From the NCBI RefSeq assembly GCF_031877795.1, contig NC_133935.1:49003330-49067329 (forward strand): a stretch of DNA of 64,000 bases, given 5' to 3'. Made by a program: the position numbers and the translations under genes. Below the pieces are notes generated by a model that ran no database searches, had not been told where the DNA came from, and worked only from the letters and a program-made list of their open reading frames with translations. The DNA comes from Strix aluco. Its lineage: Eukaryota; Chordata; Aves; Strigiformes; Strigidae. Shown piece by piece: positions 59,701 to 64,000 of the stretch (positions are counted from its first letter, which is position 1; the number at the start of each line of letters is the position of its first letter).

Positions 59701-62700
59701 CATTCATTGCAGGAGATGCCACAATATCTAATTTCCTCATTCTTAACTGGATGGCATGTAGGTAAAGCTGTAGAGAATCAATGACTTGGGCCTGTCTTAC
59801 CCTCTTCCTGATCCCTAATCAGCCACATTATCTACTATACCTGCTCTACTCAAAGAAACCTGTCAGTTGTGGGCTTACGCACACTAAAAGGGTTGTGCTT
59901 AATGGTGAGTTAGTGAAGATTCATCACCCATTTCTTTGGTCGGCATGCTACTTCACAGAGTTCCCATCTACCTCTTCCATTCTCTTGCTGCCCCTTCTGT
60001 TATACTGGCACAGATATTTGTGCATCTACGGCATAAAGTGGATAAAGTGATCTGGCACACCTGAGCAATAATGCATTTTTTTCTGCAGGTCAGTTCCCTG
60101 AGGTGGTCCTGAGTAGTTAGCTACACAGCGGCTGGGCCAGGACATCACTGGAGTGGTAGCAGACAGGTAGGCAGGGGAAAAGCTGGGATCTGCTTTAGCT
60201 AGCTTAGGCAGCAGCACTGCTGAAGGTGAAGCTTACAGAAGGCTGAGCTGATTTCAGAGCACACCACTGCAAAGAGGTGTCCCGCTCGCCTTGTCTCCTC
60301 ACTGCTGGCTGCAAGCTCTGATGGTGAGACCTTTTTTGGAAGCAGTGTGGTGTTGGATTGACTCAGCCACCTTGCACAGCTCCTTAAATATCTCACTGAA
60401 AGAATGTCCTGAGCCCATCTAATGCCCTGTTGAAACAATGGCCTTGCCAGGAGGTGTGCATTCTCAGCCAAGTATTTCTTTGACCTGGCTGTGTCTCATT
60501 TGACCACAAATTTAGCTGATTCAACAGCAGGATATTTACTTTTATTTGCTGCTAGTATGTCAGCTTGCTTTGTCATGCAGTCACATGAGCACAAGACATC
60601 ACAAGGAAAGCAGCAGGAACACACAGTTGGAAGCAGAGAACCGGAGATGGAAATGGGGAAATAACCTCTTCTGAAGGCAGGGAGCTATTCAGCAGTCTTT
60701 CCCTTATCATTTAACCACACCTTGAATGTCCTGCGGTATCGGTCACCTGGGTTGATAAGCCCCTGCAGTGTCTCCTGTGAGAGAACTGTGTCCAAATTCC
60801 CAGAAGTTTCCCTCAGGTGTTACTTAGGGAGAAGTAACGAGTACATGTTACTACTGATAATTACTTTAGCTAGCCCTATCCAGCTTTTCCTGTGTGGCAA
60901 AGAAGCTGAACTCTCTCTTTGCAAGATGACTTGGGTTGATTGTGCTGATGAAGACACTCCTGAGAGTAGTTCGCAGGCCGTTCTGTTTTATAGCTCATTT
61001 GCTCTGAGTTCAAGCTGAACCTGTTCTCTTCCCTGATTGGAAATTTACATCGTGACATCTGGAGAGAGCATGTCTCAGCTGTATATTTTGCATTCCACTT
61101 GTGCAGATATTAAAGGAATTTCCTTTGTGATAGCAAATACACACATTTTACTGTGGCAACTTTTTCTTTTTGATAAAAGACTGAGAAGTGAGACCCTCTT
61201 ATCATCTTGTGGCTAATCATTCCATGAGTTTCAAAGCTTCTTCCCCACACAGTTCTAAAATGATGATCTTCACATTTCTTTGTCTACTAGCAGGCACGAT
61301 TCGCTGTTATTACAGCTTAGATGAAGCAGCTCTTGCAAATAAAGCCACTCCAGCTCAAGATATCACTTCCCTCTGCTGTTGGTGGTACTTTCTTAGCAAA
61401 AGCTACTGCCCTTGCAACACAGTAAGTCAGAGGGATCACTCCCCACATCTCAGTGGGGTCAGTTCACAGTCTGGCATGTTAAACTGTTACTTAAATGATT
61501 GCATCCAAGGGCGACCATGGCATGGGCACACATTCCTCTTTGCTGACAAAGATGGGAAAGGACAATCATCTCTGGAAGAGGGGAAGCTGCCAAGTAGCTG
61601 AGGAGCAGTACTATCTCACATCACTGTCAGTGTGTGCAGACAGCGTAAGTAGTCCTTTTGGTCCATGCAGCCATACAATTATTTTATGCAAGACCAAAAA
61701 GATGACTGCAGTAAAACAAAGGAAATTTTATGGTTTTATCTGTGCTTTATATATGCATATCAGCTCTTCATTTTTACTAGGTTTTGGTTACAGTTTTCAA
61801 TGCAATGTATCTTTAGAGCCCAGTGTCTCTGGCTGCTTCTTCTGCTATAACCCAATCCTGTCAAGCCACTTTTGCAGAAAAATCTTTGCAGAAGTTTGTT
61901 TCATTTCAGTTATTCCTAGCCCCAAAATGTTAAATCCTGTTAGTCAGTAAGGATGTCACATCCTAAAATAATTTCTTTAGGTATCTTTGTATGCATTGAT
62001 TTACATCCATTTTTTAAAGGAAACTCCAAAGTTCAGGGGACTGCTTATCTTATTTTTACACTCAATGAAAACACTGAGAATACTTCACTACAAGATATTT
62101 AAATCCTGGCTTGCTTAGGGACAAATAACCAATTAGAAAATTAACCAGCCTTTAAAAATAATATCTCAATGGTTTCTGATTTGTGCGACAGCCTGTGAAT
62201 TAATGTAGGCTCTCAAATGAGTACAGCCGTCTTCATGGAAGCAGAAACAGATGATGCAGCACAGACTGGTTCAGCTAAATAGAGCAACCTGAAAAATAGG
62301 ACCAACATACAAACCTTCCAAAGATCTTCCCGTTATACAGGGAAGGGACAATGAGAATAGAGAGTTGCCAGCCTGTAGGAGGCTGCGGAGGCACTGAGGC
62401 TCAGAGCCAGCCAGTCTCCCAAAGACTTCAAGACCACTTATATGCACAAAAATATGTTGTGGAGTGTTTGAAAAACTCTTTGAGGACTTCTGGCTGAGAA
62501 GTTGTTAGCTGTACAGGAAAAGAGGGCTTTCTTCAAAACTTGCCTTCTGAGGTTGGGCCTGTGGGCATTGCATCTGGACTACTGAAAGAGGCCTCCCAGC
62601 CCACCCTGCTTCCCTCAGTCCTGTTTCTAGCCGTGTGGTGTCACTCTTCTCCCTTGTCCCAGCACTGAAACGTGCCTGCCTGCACAGTAAGGCACCCACT

Positions 62701-63999
62701 TGCTGTCTGAACCAGTCATGGCTATTCTGTCTAGCAGAGGGGCAGATGAATCTCCCAGTTCAGACAGATCAAGGCAGAAGCAAGCGCCCAGGCTGTGGGG
62801 AGGAGCAGGGCATGTGCCTTTAAGCAGTAACATGCCGTTCCACTGACTGTCATCTCATATAATGCATGCTAAGAGCATGTCTTTCACTAAATCTTCTAGT
62901 AACCCAAAGTTTCTGATTCTCAAACTACTGGTAATTTAATTTCTTTCTTTGGCATCCAAGATGAGGTTTGAATGACACCCAAGTACAGCTGGTTCTGTAA
63001 TCTTGCATCTAGTTCTATAAAAACAACTTACTCTGGGTGCTGAGCAGCCTCAGCTCAGTGCCAATCTCCCATGTCCATCCACTCTGCTGTCGGCTGGACC
63101 TCATTGAGATTGCAGGTTTAGGGTTATAGAATTAAAGTTTACATGTCCACCCCTCATAAAGGCAAAGCTATCCATGAATCAAAATAGCCTGTATGGGAAA
63201 GTTGTGCTTGGGCTTTGTTTGGGAGACAAATCTACTACCTCTCTCTCCCTCTTTTTTTCTACCCATAGTCCAAAGTCTGATACAAACTGTACCTGAAGAA
63301 AAGTTGGAAAAGTGGGTCTCTGGGGAATGATACTAGCTAAAAACCATTGGTACATTTTTAATCCCGATCAGAACAATCATTTTACCACTCAGAAAAGTGA
63401 GATCTTGTATTTTCAGGTATGTATCATAATTGCCTGAAGGACACATGACCACCACTGTTGGTTTCTCCTCTCAACTGGATTAACAACTAGGAAACCTGTT
63501 TTTGACTAACTACCACAAGAAACACATTTAATGAGTAAACCACTTTGGATCCCAGAAGACCTTAACATTGCCTTTCCACTCCTTGGAGAGAAGCACTTTA
63601 TTTCACAACAGTTGATGCGTGTGTAACAAAAGCAGCCTTCTCCATCCAGCTCAGAGACAGAAACCTGAGTGGAATCAACATGTACACATGTAGGTAAATT
63701 ACAAGATCTTAATCAAAGTTTTTAATATGCAACTCTAGTGTACTGTAAAACAAAACCTATTTAGACACTCTAGTTAGTTACACAACAGAAAATAAACGCG
63801 TGCAAACGTTTTCTTTTTCCCCAAAGAGTAAGGAGGATTAAAAACATTACAGGCAGAGTAAAGAGGCAGAACAAGGACTCGGTTTCTTTGTTAAACAGCA
63901 TATCTAATTTAGCTGGAGACCAAAAAAATGTCAAACTTGTCAACTATGCAGCTTCATTTCTAGAAATGTTGAGCACATACCATTCTCCATTAAGTACAA
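50760..63999. other. Intergenic region upstream of MDM2, no gene recognised
   Basis: 13 kb of mostly AT-rich sequence. No open frame matches a family I know, and no CR1 copy or rRNA/tRNA gene was recognised. Synteny predicts SLC35E3 on the - strand further right, but none of its exons was identified here. Local structures are a hairpin cluster at 58388-58459 and a short duplication at 57798-57856. Confidence 0.55.
58388..58459. repeat. Cluster of three inverted repeats
   Basis: The cluster comprises AGGTCC/GGACCT arms around a CTAGTG-containing loop, then a 10-bp perfect palindrome arm pair CTAAGACCTC/GAGGTCTTAG with a 2-nt loop (58408-58429). GGACCC/GGGTCC arms around TCTAGT follow. The outer two hairpins are also direct repeats of each other. 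Confidence 0.8.
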
Positions 64000-64000
64000 T

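Noticed and set aside
63000..64000. 3' end of SLC35E3 on the - strand, suggested by TTTATT at 63597
   Set aside because: Synteny makes it plausible, but no coding exon was found and one hexamer is not evidence.

Overview
The window looks like avian nuclear DNA, although a crocodilian or turtle is not excluded. It contains CR1 retroposons, which are typical of sauropsids, and it has short introns. Two multi-exon vertebrate genes face each other tail to tail: CPM (carboxypeptidase M) on the + strand and MDM2 (the p53 E3 ubiquitin ligase) on the - strand. As I recall it, human 12q15 has the same CPM/MDM2 neighbourhood. I saw no prokaryotic features, CRISPR array, tRNA or rRNA, and I recognised no new biological system. 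The most interesting material is the MDM2 promoter and leader.

Region by region: 1-16641 is intronic sequence upstream of the first visible CPM exon; it holds CR1 fragments and simple repeats, and the signal-peptide exon was not found. 16642-30065 carries seven CPM coding exons (387 residues, about 87% of the protein) ending in a GPI-attachment tail. Poly(A) signals lie at 30061, 30464 and 30988. 31685-37543 is the probable MDM2 3' UTR, with a proximal poly(A) cluster at 37075-37089 and a distal signal at 31703-31708. 37544-49829 carries ten MDM2 coding exons encoding a complete 484-residue protein, with a CR1 copy in intron 10. 49880-50760 is a CpG-rich double promoter. P2 has a TATA box and two p53 response elements whose arrangement matches human MDM2 as I recall it. 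Upstream of it is exon 1 of the P1 promoter. 50760-64000 is upstream intergenic sequence in which I identify no gene; by synteny SLC35E3 should lie further right.

Working logic: p53 drives P2 and MDM2 protein degrades p53, so the negative feedback loop can be read from this DNA. CPM is functionally unrelated. It is a membrane-anchored ectoenzyme that trims C-terminal Arg or Lys from peptides, and its convergent 3' end lies within about 0.7-1.2 kb of the proposed distal MDM2 end.
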